A stretch of DNA of 64,000 nucleotides from Acidobacteriota bacterium (GTDB lineage: Bacteria > Acidobacteriota > Thermoanaerobaculia > Multivoradales > J023). Positions 41,492 to 50,576 of this stretch are shown one piece after another. The notes under the pieces are model-generated. The model was given only the letters and a program-made list of their open reading frames with translations, ran no database searches and was not told the origin of the DNA. The position numbers and the translations under genes are program-made. Position 1 is the stretch's first letter. Every line of letters begins with the position of its first letter. The stretch lies in contig JAJCXR010000063.1 of the NCBI GenBank assembly GCA_029263315.1, positions 1 through 64,000 on the forward strand. Reading direction: 5' to 3'.

Positions 41492-43909
41492 TCACTGGAT
41501 GTATCCCAACGCCCTGAGCTCGGCCTCGACCTTGGCGCGTTCCGCTTGGTCCACCATGGCGGGCCCCAGGCCAGCCTCCAATCGCGCTTCTAGACGACGG
41601 CGCAAGGCGGCCAGGAAACGTGCTTGTTCCGGCTCCATCGGCGCCAGGTTGGTGGTTTCCAAGCGATCTTGACGCCGATCGTAGAGCTCGGGAAAACCTT
41701 CGACCTCCGCCGCCTCATATTGGATCAGCTTCCATTGGCCATCGATGAAGCTGTGGCCGCGACGGCCGCGCAGATCTAGGAAGCCCATGCCTTGGTCCAC
41801 CCACTGGGCGGCCTGCGGGGCCAGGACGAGGGGCAAAAAGCTACGCCCTTGCACCGCCTCGGGACGAGGCGCCCCCGCCACCTCCAGGAGCGTCGGCATC
41901 AAGTCCACGTGCTGCACGATGTTGGTGGATCGCTGGCCCCCGGTGGCACCCGGCAAGCGGAACAGCAAGGGCGTGTCGAGCATCTCGCTGTGCAACGTCT
42001 TGCCGTGGGTCCAGCCCCCATGGTCATAGAACTCTTCGCCGTGGTCGGAGAGGAAAACCACCACCAGATCCTCGTAGAGCCCACGCCGCTCGAGATCGTC
42101 GAGCAGCGCCCCGAAGCTGGCGTCATTGGCCGCGATCTCGGCGTCGTAGAGGGCCCGCAGGTCGGCGATGATCTGCGGCGAGACGGATTCTTTTTGACCA
42201 TTCAGCTTCTGGATTGTGGCGATGCTTCCCAGCTGCGGATCCACCACTTGGGCGGCGAAGGTGCTGCGGAAGGGCTCCGGCGGATCGTAGGGGGCGTGGG
42301 GATCGATGGTGTGCACCCACAGGAGAAAGGGCTGTTGTTGCTCGGCGTTGTCGTCCAACCAGGCAAAGACCGCTTCGTTGAGGTCCGCCGAGGTGGCCAG
42401 CGGGTCATCCGGGCGCAGATTGCGGAGGTACTTGAAATAGTCGAATCCCTGGGCGAAGCCGGCGACGCGGGCGGCGTTGCCGTTGCCGGTGATGGCGACG
42501 GTGCGATAACCCACCGCGCCCAGGCTTTCCGCCAAGGTCACCGCTTCCTCGGACAGGGCGTCGTCGTCTCCGTTGGTGCCGTGGCTCTGGGGCCACATGC
42601 CGGTCAACATGGAGGCGACGGAAGCCCGTGTCCACGGCGTCTGGGCCTGCGAATTCTCGAACAACATCGCCTCTTCGGCGAAGGCATCGAGACGGGGAGA
42701 GGTGGGTCGTTCATAGCCGTAGCAACCCAAGTGATCGGCCCGCAGGGTGTCCACCAGGTAGACCAGGATGTTGGGGCGCTGACGGTCCGTCGGAGCACCG
42801 GTGTCGCCGTCCGCCGGGGTGCCGTCGGTCGTCGCCTGGCTCGCCCCGGGGCCGGCTGACGCGGCAGGGGCGTCCTCCTCGGCGGCGGACACCCGCGGTC
42901 GATGGATCAGGATGCCCATGGCTTGGTCCCGCGGATTGGCCGGCGACTCGGCAAAAAGGGACAACCGCCCGGCGATCGGCGAGTCGCCATTCAACGGCAA
43001 AGCAAACTTGGGGGAGGCCGACAGGTCTGTCAGATGGCGACCTTCGACGGTTTCGTCCCGCGGCTGCCACTCCACTGCCAAACGGCCTTTGGCGTCGCCA
43101 CGGCTGCGCACTTGGTCGACCACCAAAACGCTCCTGGCGGGAAGATCCAAGTAGTAGTCGATGCGGCTGCCGAAGGGCACAAAGAGGGTTCCGCCCTCAC
43201 TGCGCACCACCGGTTTGGGGAGCGGTCCGGCGGGCGGCTCTTGGGTCGACGGTCGGAAACGTACCCAATCCCAGAGCACCCGGGTGTCCTTCTTGATACC
43301 CCGCTGGCCACTGCCCTGGTGCTCGACGAGCAGCCGGTTCCAGCCGCGCCGCAAGCGATCGGCGGGCAGATCTTGCGAGTACTCCCGCAGGCCGCCACCG
43401 AGGTCCACCTCCGCCAGGGCAGAACCATTGAGGGACAGGGCCATGGACCTCGTGCCGTGGGCTTCTACCGGAGCGCAGCGCCAGGACAGTTGCAGATCCA
43501 CCGGTCGGGAAACGAAGAAATCGAGCTCGGCACGGTCCCCCATGGTCCACGTGGCGACCCGGTCTTCGCCGTCCAGTTGGCGATGGACATCCGCCCAGCC
43601 GGAGACCTGATAGCGCCGTGCGGCGGCCGTCCCGAGGTCGATTTCCTCGGTTGAGCGCTGCACATCGGCGTGCTCGAATTGAGCCAAGAGGTCGATGGCG
43701 GTGTGCTCCGGGACCTCGACCTCCGGGTCACCGCAGGCCACCGTCAGCAGGCTGAGGCTGGCCAGGCAAGCAGTGGCCAGGTAAGCGGCGGCGAGATGGC
43801 GCCTCGGGGGCCGACGGGAAATCCCCCCCAGCTCCCCTTTGGCCCCAGGGGGAACAGAGCGGTTCGCTGTCGGGTACAGAATTCGAGGTTCCCTGATCAT
43901 GTTGCTCAT
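41492..43909 (-). CDS. sulfatase/phosphoethanolamine-transferase fold lipoprotein
   Basis: 805 residues. Lipoprotein signal with lipobox LTVAC (LATACLASLSLLTVACGD). Residues ~80-340 form a beta-rich domain of unknown role. RPNILVYLVDTLRADHLGCYGY and FVFLSDHGEEFYDHGGWTHGK (residues ~370-390 and ~625-650) give the metal-site Asp/His of the alkaline phosphatase superfamily. The modified-Cys site C/S-x-P-x-R is Thr424-Pro-Trp-Thr-Arg428, so a formylglycine sulfatase is unlikely; Thr nucleophile phosphotransferase is possible. ATGA overlap with the upstream glycosyltransferase supports one operon and glycan modification. Confidence 0.8.
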   Translation of the reverse strand: MSNMIREPRILYPTANRSVPPGAKGELGGISRRPPRRHLAAAYLATACLASLSLLTVACGDPEVEVPEHTAIDLLAQFEHADVQRSTEEIDLGTAAARRYQVSGWADVHRQLDGEDRVATWTMGDRAELDFFVSRPVDLQLSWRCAPVEAHGTRSMALSLNGSALAEVDLGGGLREYSQDLPADRLRRGWNRLLVEHQGSGQRGIKKDTRVLWDWVRFRPSTQEPPAGPLPKPVVRSEGGTLFVPFGSRIDYYLDLPARSVLVVDQVRSRGDAKGRLAVEWQPRDETVEGRHLTDLSASPKFALPLNGDSPIAGRLSLFAESPANPRDQAMGILIHRPRVSAAEEDAPAASAGPGASQATTDGTPADGDTGAPTDRQRPNILVYLVDTLRADHLGCYGYERPTSPRLDAFAEEAMLFENSQAQTPWTRASVASMLTGMWPQSHGTNGDDDALSEEAVTLAESLGAVGYRTVAITGNGNAARVAGFAQGFDYFKYLRNLRPDDPLATSADLNEAVFAWLDDNAEQQQPFLLWVHTIDPHAPYDPPEPFRSTFAAQVVDPQLGSIATIQKLNGQKESVSPQIIADLRALYDAEIAANDASFGALLDDLERRGLYEDLVVVFLSDHGEEFYDHGGWTHGKTLHSEMLDTPLLFRLPGATGGQRSTNIVQHVDLMPTLLEVAGAPRPEAVQGRSFLPLVLAPQAAQWVDQGMGFLDLRGRRGHSFIDGQWKLIQYEAAEVEGFPELYDRRQDRLETTNLAPMEPEQARFLAALRRRLEARLEAGLGPAMVDQAERAKVEAELRALGYIQ

Positions 43910-46563
43910 CGCTTGGCGATTCGTCCCTTCAACCATTGACGTGGCGCCAGATAGGCCATCCACAGTTTCCACATTTTCGACTGATGCACGGCGCCGAGCT
44001 CGGAGCGGACCCCGTGGTAGAGAGCCTCGAAGCGCTCGGCGCGGGCCGATTGCTCGGCCAGCTGGCGTTTGGCGGCATCGAGCTCGGCCTGGAAGACAAG
44101 ATCTTCCCCCGCCGCCAGATAGTGGTGCTCCAAGCGCTGAGCGTCGGGAGCCCGGCGGGCGGCGGCGACAAAACGGCGCAGCGGACGGGTGGTCGCCGTT
44201 GCGGTCAGCTCCTGGCGTGCCCAAGCGGCCGCGGCGGCGGCTTGCTCGACGCCTTCGCGGCGATGCTCGAAAGCCGCCACCAGTTGCTCGGCCAGGGATT
44301 TGGCATCGCCCGCCGGATAGGTGCGCACCCAGCCCTTCGCCGCCAGCTGCGAAGCGATCTCCGAAAGCTCGGTGCATATAAAGGGCAAGCCGTTCCCCAA
44401 CCATTCCAGCAACCGACCACTGGACCCCAACCGGCGCTCATAGAGGGGCCGCTCAGTCACCAAACCCAAGTCGGCGCGGGCCAACCAGGCGCGGGCCTCG
44501 GCGGCCGGCAAGCAGCCCAGCAGGCGGCATCTCGCGGCATGGGGCGTACGCTCCAACCAGTTTTGCAGCGTCGAATAGGTCGTCTCGTCCTGCCCGGCGA
44601 TGCTGCCGCCGGTGGCGACAAAAACGAGCTGCGGGCAACGGTCCATGGCGGCGTCGAGGGCGGCGCACAGAGTTTCGACATCGCACCAAGTATTGAAACC
44701 ACCGCTCCACAGGACAACAAAGTCGTCCGCCGACGGTCCTGCCATGGTCGCCGCGACCTCAGACCCAGCAGCCGTCGCCGCCACCTCAGACCCAGCCGTG
44801 GTCTCGACAACGGGAACGGCGCAGGGCACCGTATGCACCAAATCCAAAGGCACCAAATCCGGCCCCAGGTTCTGACGATTGAGCCGACCGGCCAGCCCCA
44901 ACTGCCCCACCGCCGCCCAGGTTTGCCGCTCGGAGACGGCGGCGAAGGCGTCCCCACGCTCCAAGAGATCCGCCAGCATGCGCCAATAGGCGGTCAAGTG
45001 ATCTCCCGTTGCGTGGGCCGCCGACTTGGCCTGGGCTTCGGCCATCGGATCGCCGAACAGATCGACCCACAGGGGCAGATCGGCGGCCAGTTGCGCCGCC
45101 CGGCGGGATGGCTGGGCCGCCGCCCCCACCAAGACTTGCGGCTGAAAGGCCGTCATCAGCTGCGGTAAGGCCGGCCCCTGCTCAAAGGCCTCGCGGTCGA
45201 GGCGATAGATCAGCACCCCATCGCGGACCTCTTCGGCGACGGCTTGCTGCGGGTCGTCATAGGCACCGGGCATGGCGGCGATGGCCAGGACGACCCGATG
45301 CCCGGCCGCCGCCAGGGGCGCCGCCAGCTGCCAACTGCGGGCCCCGGGGGCATAATTCATGCGCGCCGGCTCGAAGGGCAGGGGCCCCCAACCCAATACC
45401 AGGACACGGCGTGGTGGATCACCGGAGGCCTCCACCGGTACCGGCGGACCTTCCAGCGATTGTCGATAGCAGGCGGCGGCCCTCGACCAGGCCTCCCCAT
45501 GGACCGTTTCTTCCGCCGACCCCGGTGGCGGCTCGCCGCCGGCCCCCTCGACGGCGGCGCCGGCCGTGTCATCGGCCGTGTCGGCGGCAAAGGGATCCCG
45601 TGTCTCCGGCAAGGTGATGACCGGGCCGGAGCCCGCCGGCACCAGAAAGCGCCGCCAGGTATCGTCCCCGCGGTGACGCCAGCGGCGGTAGAGCAGCCCC
45701 GGAAGACGGCGCAAGGCGCCCCACATGGCGCGACGTTGCAAGCCATTCTCGGATCGTGGACGGCGCCAGATTTCATCGACCAGGGCACGTTTGGCCAGCC
45801 CCCACAACAAGTCCAGGGGCCAATGGATGATCGCCAACAGCAGACGGTTGCGCCAGAAGAGGAAAAGCTTCCAATCGGAGCCCACTGACATGGTCGCCGA
45901 AATCTGGTGCAGGACGATCGCCTCCGGCACGTGCACCACCCGACGCCCGGCTTTCCAGGTCTTCAGGCAGAGATCGATGTCTTCGAAGTAATACTGGTAG
46001 ATCTCCGTCCATCCACCGATATCGGCAAAGACATCGGCCCGCAGCAGCAGCGCCGAGCCGGTGAGCGCCGCCACATCCCGTCGCGGCGGTATCTCCCCGT
46101 AGTCCGCCACGGCGATACCGATGCCCTCGTCCCATCCCCACGCATCGTCGGTGACGTTGAGCCCCAGGCTGTTGAGGTGGTCGGGGGCTCCCCAAATGCG
46201 CAATTGCGGGCCCGTCGCCGCCACCTCCGACTCCGATTCACAAACCTCCACCAACTGCCCGAGGGCGGTGGTCGACGAACAGGTGTCGTTGTTGATGAAG
46301 TAGTAGTAGTCCGCCGTCCCCAGATGCTCGCGGGCCCAACGCACACCGGCGTTGTTGGCTTCGGAGAAGCCGAGATTGCGCGGCGCGACCCAAAGGTGAA
46401 TCTGCGCCTCCTGTTCGATGATCGGCGGCAGCTCCTCCTGGCAATGGTTGGCCACCACGACAATCTCCAAGTCGACACCGGTGGAGGCCAGCAGAGAGCG
46501 CAGACATTCCTGCAGCATCGTTTTGCCGCGGTGATGGATGGTGATGACGTGGACGGTCGGCAT
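43906..46563 (-). CDS. two-domain glycosyltransferase (GT2 + GT4-like)
   Basis: 885 residues. N-terminal GT2 domain (~1-260): VHVITIHHRGKTMLQECL, NNAGVRWARE, FINNDTCSS and EDIDLCLKTWKAGRRVVHVPE. A linker (~340-390) leads to a GT4-like domain (~395-775): VLVLGWGPLPFEPARMNYAPGARSWQLAAPL, LLWSGGFNTWCDVETL and TERPLYERRLGSSGRLLEWLGNGLPFICTE. The last ~110 residues are coiled-coil-like. It resembles the next divergent gene (46821) in its GT4 half. Upstream start codons were rejected because GT2 homology begins at the ATG 46563. Confidence 0.87.
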   Translation of the reverse strand: MPTVHVITIHHRGKTMLQECLRSLLASTGVDLEIVVVANHCQEELPPIIEQEAQIHLWVAPRNLGFSEANNAGVRWAREHLGTADYYYFINNDTCSSTTALGQLVEVCESESEVAATGPQLRIWGAPDHLNSLGLNVTDDAWGWDEGIGIAVADYGEIPPRRDVAALTGSALLLRADVFADIGGWTEIYQYYFEDIDLCLKTWKAGRRVVHVPEAIVLHQISATMSVGSDWKLFLFWRNRLLLAIIHWPLDLLWGLAKRALVDEIWRRPRSENGLQRRAMWGALRRLPGLLYRRWRHRGDDTWRRFLVPAGSGPVITLPETRDPFAADTADDTAGAAVEGAGGEPPPGSAEETVHGEAWSRAAACYRQSLEGPPVPVEASGDPPRRVLVLGWGPLPFEPARMNYAPGARSWQLAAPLAAAGHRVVLAIAAMPGAYDDPQQAVAEEVRDGVLIYRLDREAFEQGPALPQLMTAFQPQVLVGAAAQPSRRAAQLAADLPLWVDLFGDPMAEAQAKSAAHATGDHLTAYWRMLADLLERGDAFAAVSERQTWAAVGQLGLAGRLNRQNLGPDLVPLDLVHTVPCAVPVVETTAGSEVAATAAGSEVAATMAGPSADDFVVLWSGGFNTWCDVETLCAALDAAMDRCPQLVFVATGGSIAGQDETTYSTLQNWLERTPHAARCRLLGCLPAAEARAWLARADLGLVTERPLYERRLGSSGRLLEWLGNGLPFICTELSEIASQLAAKGWVRTYPAGDAKSLAEQLVAAFEHRREGVEQAAAAAAWARQELTATATTRPLRRFVAAARRAPDAQRLEHHYLAAGEDLVFQAELDAAKRQLAEQSARAERFEALYHGVRSELGAVHQSKMWKLWMAYLAPRQWLKGRIAKR
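44747..44806. repeat. in-frame 24-bp duplication in a linker
   Basis: The peptide GSEVAAT(A/M)AGSEVAATMAG is encoded twice (8-residue unit) in the GT2-GT4 protein, immediately before the GT4 nucleotide-binding region. Similar short repeats occur in other glycosyltransferase linkers (see findings). Confidence 0.65.
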
Positions 46564-46820
46564 GGGGTGGCTGCTCAGGTCGGTGAGTCTGGTCGGCGCT
46601 TGGCGACCGATGGGCCGCAGCGCCAAGGATATACGGCCCCTTCGAGGGAAGCTACCTCCGCTTGGTCGACGACGGATCGACTGCTCGCCTCGATTCCATG
46701 GACCAGCCGGCTGGGTTTCCGGGCGGACCGCTGTGCTAAAGTCTGCCGCCGATCTTTATTCCATTGCGCTACCTTGTCACCCTCGGGAATCGAACAGAGT
46801 CCGGTTTGAGGAAGTCCACG

Positions 46821-48359
46821 ATGACGAAAGTGTTGGTCTGCGGTCTGTGCCCTCTGCCCTTCGAAAATACCCGCCAGAGCTTCGGCCCCGGCATCCGCAC
46901 CTGGCAATTCGCCTGGAGCCTCGCCAACTCCGGATTCGATGTCCATTTGGTGGCCATGCGCATCCCGGGAACCTACGATGCCCAGCGGCCGGAGGGAGAC
47001 CGCCACGAATGCCGCGACGGGGTGACCATCGAGCGCCTGCCGGACCACGAATTCTTTCAGGTGGCAGAGATCCAGGCCAGGATCGATGATTTTGCCCCCA
47101 ATGTTGTGGTCGGAGCCACGATGTACGGTTCCAACATGCTGTCGCGGTGTCACTTGGAGGTCCCTTTCTGGGCCGACCAGTTCGGCCATGTGATGGCGGA
47201 AGCCCAGGCCAAGGCCCACCTCGACGGCACCAACGCCGCCCTGTCCCATTTCTGGAATCTACTGCGCCCCATCCTGCTGCACGCCGACAAGATCTCCACC
47301 GTCTCCGAGCCCCAGCGCTACGCCGCCATCGGCGAGCTCGGCATCATCGGTCGTTTGACCCACGAAACCTGCGGCTACGAGTTTGCCGAGGTCATTCCCT
47401 GCGCCCTGATCCCCAACCAGGTGGCGGAGCCGCAGCCCATGCTGCGCGGCGAAGCCTTCCCGGAGGACGCCTTCGTCGTCCTGTGGAGCGGTGGTTATAA
47501 CGTTTGGAGCGATGTCGAAACGATGTTCTTGGGCCTGGAACGGGCGATGGATCAACGATCGGACATCCATTTCGTGTCCACCGGCGGCGAGATCGAAGGT
47601 CACGACGAATCCACCTACCAGCGCTTCCAAGAGCTCATCGAAGCCTCCGAGCATCGCCAGCGCTTCCACCTACAGGGTTGGGTCAAGGCTCATCTGGTAC
47701 CTTCTTTCCAAGCCGAAGCCAACCTCGGAGTGCTCAGCGAGATTCCCATTTATGAGGGGCAGCTGGGCAGCAAAAACCGCATCGTGCAGTGGATGGGCAG
47801 TGATTTACCGGTGCTCTACAACCGGGTGGGCGAGTTGGGAGATCTCCTGGACCAAGAAAAACTGGGCTTGACCTTCGCCGTCGGCGACGCCGAGGCCATG
47901 GGCAAGGCCATCTGTTGGGCAGCGGAGCAACCCGCCGAGCTTCAGGCCATGGCCGAAGCCGCCCGGCGCTACACCGAGAAGCATCTGACTTTCGAAGCCA
48001 CCACCCGAAGTTTGGTGGCTTGGGTCACCGCGCCCAGCCTCGCCCCGGACAGCGCCTTCCGTCACCGCCTGTTGGCCCCCGGCCAGCTCGACGAGTCGGT
48101 CGCGGCCAAGCGTTCCGCCAAGGGCAAAACGACGGGTTCCAAAAAACCGATGGCAGCCGACGGCTCAGGCAATCCAAACGATGGCCAAGGGACCCCGTCA
48201 GGAGAGCTCTCGGACCAGGAGCTCGATCCGACGGAAGCCTTCCTGCCGGCGGTGCGTTCAGGGCCCAGCGCGCGGCGCGGCAACGGCCGTGGCTCCGCCT
48301 TGCGGGGCGCCTCTCCGGTCAAGCTGTTGGCCCGCCTACGTCAACGGTTGGTCGGCTGA
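46821..48359 (+). CDS. GT4-like glycosyltransferase
   Basis: 512 residues. VLVCGLCPLPFENTRQSFGPGIRTWQFAWSL opens the GT-B fold; LWSGGYNVWSDVETM, STGGEIEGHDESTYQRFQ and SEIPIYEGQLGSKNRIVQWMGSDLPVLYN are shared with the C-terminal half of the divergent gene at 43906. The C-terminal ~70 residues are Ser/Gly-rich and likely disordered. Start at 46821 because the domain begins there. Convergent overlap of 24 bp with the methyltransferase gene. Confidence 0.85.
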   Translation: MTKVLVCGLCPLPFENTRQSFGPGIRTWQFAWSLANSGFDVHLVAMRIPGTYDAQRPEGDRHECRDGVTIERLPDHEFFQVAEIQARIDDFAPNVVVGATMYGSNMLSRCHLEVPFWADQFGHVMAEAQAKAHLDGTNAALSHFWNLLRPILLHADKISTVSEPQRYAAIGELGIIGRLTHETCGYEFAEVIPCALIPNQVAEPQPMLRGEAFPEDAFVVLWSGGYNVWSDVETMFLGLERAMDQRSDIHFVSTGGEIEGHDESTYQRFQELIEASEHRQRFHLQGWVKAHLVPSFQAEANLGVLSEIPIYEGQLGSKNRIVQWMGSDLPVLYNRVGELGDLLDQEKLGLTFAVGDAEAMGKAICWAAEQPAELQAMAEAARRYTEKHLTFEATTRSLVAWVTAPSLAPDSAFRHRLLAPGQLDESVAAKRSAKGKTTGSKKPMAADGSGNPNDGQGTPSGELSDQELDPTEAFLPAVRSGPSARRGNGRGSALRGASPVKLLARLRQRLVG

Positions 48360-50576
48360 GCCAGCCCCCCGCGGCCGCCCGTCAAAGCGGCCGCGGCCAG
48401 TGCGGCCGCGTAATATCTTCCAAAAAAGACGACGCAGCGCCTCGGTCCAGCGATGGGCACGGCCATTGAGCAGCGTCGTCAATTCCTCGAGACAGCCGTA
48501 GAGCTCGTCGACCCGACGCCGGGTAGCCACCAGCTCCTGCTCCTTGACCTGCGCCCTCTCGGCCTGCTCCTGGGTGCGTTGTTCCAACCCTTGAGCGTAC
48601 TCGGTGAGGCGCCGATACTCGGTTTCGAGATGCTGCCGCGCCCCCTGCGCTTGCTCCAGATGCTCTTGCAACCATTGGATGGCTTCATTGCGCCCGCTCA
48701 GAGCCTCCTGGGACGACTCGAGGCTGCTGCGCAACCAAGCAGCAGCCTCTTCCTGCTGTAGCCGTTGCTGCGCCGCTTGCTGCAAGCACTGCTGCTGCCA
48801 AGCTAGGCTCTGTCGAAGCTCCTCCTGGCCGGCTTCGAGATGCTGCCGCACATTGAGCAGGTAGCGAAGGTGTTGATCCCAGGTATTGGCGAAATCCGCC
48901 TCCCGCGGCGGTTGCACCAGGCTGAAAGGTTCTTCGAAGGCTTGCAGAATCGTCGTCTCGAGGGGAGCCGCCGGACGATCGGACACGGCCCCCTGGAGAA
49001 TCGCTTCACGCCGTACATCGCGTTCCAGATCCGCCTCCACCTCCAAGGTTTGGCACAGCCGATGATAGAGGGAGGCCAGATTGGCAAAACCCAGATCCGG
49101 ATGGGCCATGGGGGCATCCGACAGCAGACAGGCGACGTTGCGCAAGACGAACCAGGCCATGGGAATCGGAACCGCCAGGCTCCATTCCTGGTCGAAAAGG
49201 TGATAGCGATTCGGGCTATCGACGTCCTCCCCCTGCCCCACCACCGCATTGCTCAGCATGGCATCCAGGGCCTCACCCCGCAGCCATGTGCCATCACCGT
49301 GCGCAAAACGCTTTCGGGCCCATCGCAGGTAGTCGGTCAAGACTTCGACGACCCGGCGGCCGCGACGGAAATAGAGGGCCCGGAGAATGCGGTGTCGAAG
49401 CCGCTCGCCGCGTTCCACGGGCTGCCTGGGAGCGGCCTGCCAGCGCAGCTCCACCGGCCCGTCGACGAAATCGAGGGTCACCGGCCAAACGTCTTGGCGC
49501 ACCTCGGGTTCGTCGAGGGCCAGCTTTTCCACCTCGACGCCGCCGTCGTCGCTCAAGAAGAAGCGGGTCATCACCGGGCGCCGCCGGGAGGGCGAGGCGT
49601 GCCATGCGACTTGCCGTCCCCGATCATCGGTGTGGTGCGCCGTCAAGCGTTCGAAGACCGGCGACGCTTGCTCTGGGCTGAGGGCCCAGAAGAATGAATT
49701 AGACAACTCGCTGAACAGGCCAGCCCGGGTCAGCTGTTGCATGGCCAGGTAGTCGGAGAACAACAGGCTGCGGGGACGCATGGGATCGGCAAAGGTCCGA
49801 AAGCAAGCCAAATCCGCCGTCAGCTCCGGGTCCGCCGCCGCCAGGGAGCCGTCGATCACCGAGGCGGGTAGCTTGTAGTCGGGGAAGGGAAAGTACTGCC
49901 GCTGGCAATGCCAGCCGTTGCGGCTCAGCTTGGCCATCAGCTCTTGACGCGAAAAGGTGCGGGCGATGGCGTCGTCCGGATAGCCCACCAGGCCGTCGAA
50001 GAGCTCGCCGGAGTGGTCTTCGGCGACGCCGCTCCAATATTTCAACCCCAGGCGATTTTCGATGGCCAGTAGGAGGACCCCCTGCGGCCGCAGGAAGCTA
50101 CGCAGGCGCTGCAACAAATAGTCGAAGGCATCGCCCGCAAAATCCCCCGGTGGCACGATGAAGCGCTCGGCGTACTCGAGGACCCCGACCATGCAAATCA
50201 CCTCGAACTTGCGGTGCGTATCGAAATGCTCCAGACGGCCGAACCAGCCACTCCAGTTGTCGAGATCCGAGAGCCGTTTCGACAAGGCAGCAAATCTTCG
50301 ACTGCTGCCTTCGACCACCGTCAGATGGCCGCAGCTCTCGGCCAAGTAGCGGGAAACGCCGCCCATACCGGCGCCCAGCTCGAGGACATCGAGCCCCGAG
50401 ATATCGAGATGCCGCAACAGGTTGGCCCGCTCCGGGGCAAGGTGGTAGCGTACCGGCCATTGTCGGTCCTGTTCCTGCCAAGCGATCCGGGCCATCGAGC
50501 GCAAGTCCGGCGCACGGTCGAGCAACCCAGCGATGACCTCTTCAACCCCGCGACCGTCCGAGTAGTCAAATCCCAT
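48336..50576 (-). CDS. methyltransferase with long C-terminal coiled coil
   Basis: 746 residues. SAM-binding motif DVLELGAGMGGVSRYLAESCG near 60-80, LTVVEGSSRRF, then VICMVGVLEYAE. The middle region (~190-540) resembles a glycan-modifying or kinase-like extension (SLLFSDYLAMQ, RPVMTRFFLSDDGGVEVEKLALDE). Residues ~555-715 are a Gln/Glu/Leu-rich coiled coil. Similar to WbdD-type enzymes that cap or length-control polysaccharides (methyltransferase plus coiled-coil ruler); this comparison is inferred. Its start codon overlaps the start of the divergent gene by two bases. Confidence 0.72.
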   Translation of the reverse strand: MGFDYSDGRGVEEVIAGLLDRAPDLRSMARIAWQEQDRQWPVRYHLAPERANLLRHLDISGLDVLELGAGMGGVSRYLAESCGHLTVVEGSSRRFAALSKRLSDLDNWSGWFGRLEHFDTHRKFEVICMVGVLEYAERFIVPPGDFAGDAFDYLLQRLRSFLRPQGVLLLAIENRLGLKYWSGVAEDHSGELFDGLVGYPDDAIARTFSRQELMAKLSRNGWHCQRQYFPFPDYKLPASVIDGSLAAADPELTADLACFRTFADPMRPRSLLFSDYLAMQQLTRAGLFSELSNSFFWALSPEQASPVFERLTAHHTDDRGRQVAWHASPSRRRPVMTRFFLSDDGGVEVEKLALDEPEVRQDVWPVTLDFVDGPVELRWQAAPRQPVERGERLRHRILRALYFRRGRRVVEVLTDYLRWARKRFAHGDGTWLRGEALDAMLSNAVVGQGEDVDSPNRYHLFDQEWSLAVPIPMAWFVLRNVACLLSDAPMAHPDLGFANLASLYHRLCQTLEVEADLERDVRREAILQGAVSDRPAAPLETTILQAFEEPFSLVQPPREADFANTWDQHLRYLLNVRQHLEAGQEELRQSLAWQQQCLQQAAQQRLQQEEAAAWLRSSLESSQEALSGRNEAIQWLQEHLEQAQGARQHLETEYRRLTEYAQGLEQRTQEQAERAQVKEQELVATRRRVDELYGCLEELTTLLNGRAHRWTEALRRLFWKILRGRTGRGRFDGRPRGAGSADQPLT

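Noticed and set aside
43910..44404. N-terminal extension of the sulfatase frame
   Set aside because: It overlaps the end of the upstream glycosyltransferase; the lipoprotein signal begins at 43909 with an ATGA overlap.
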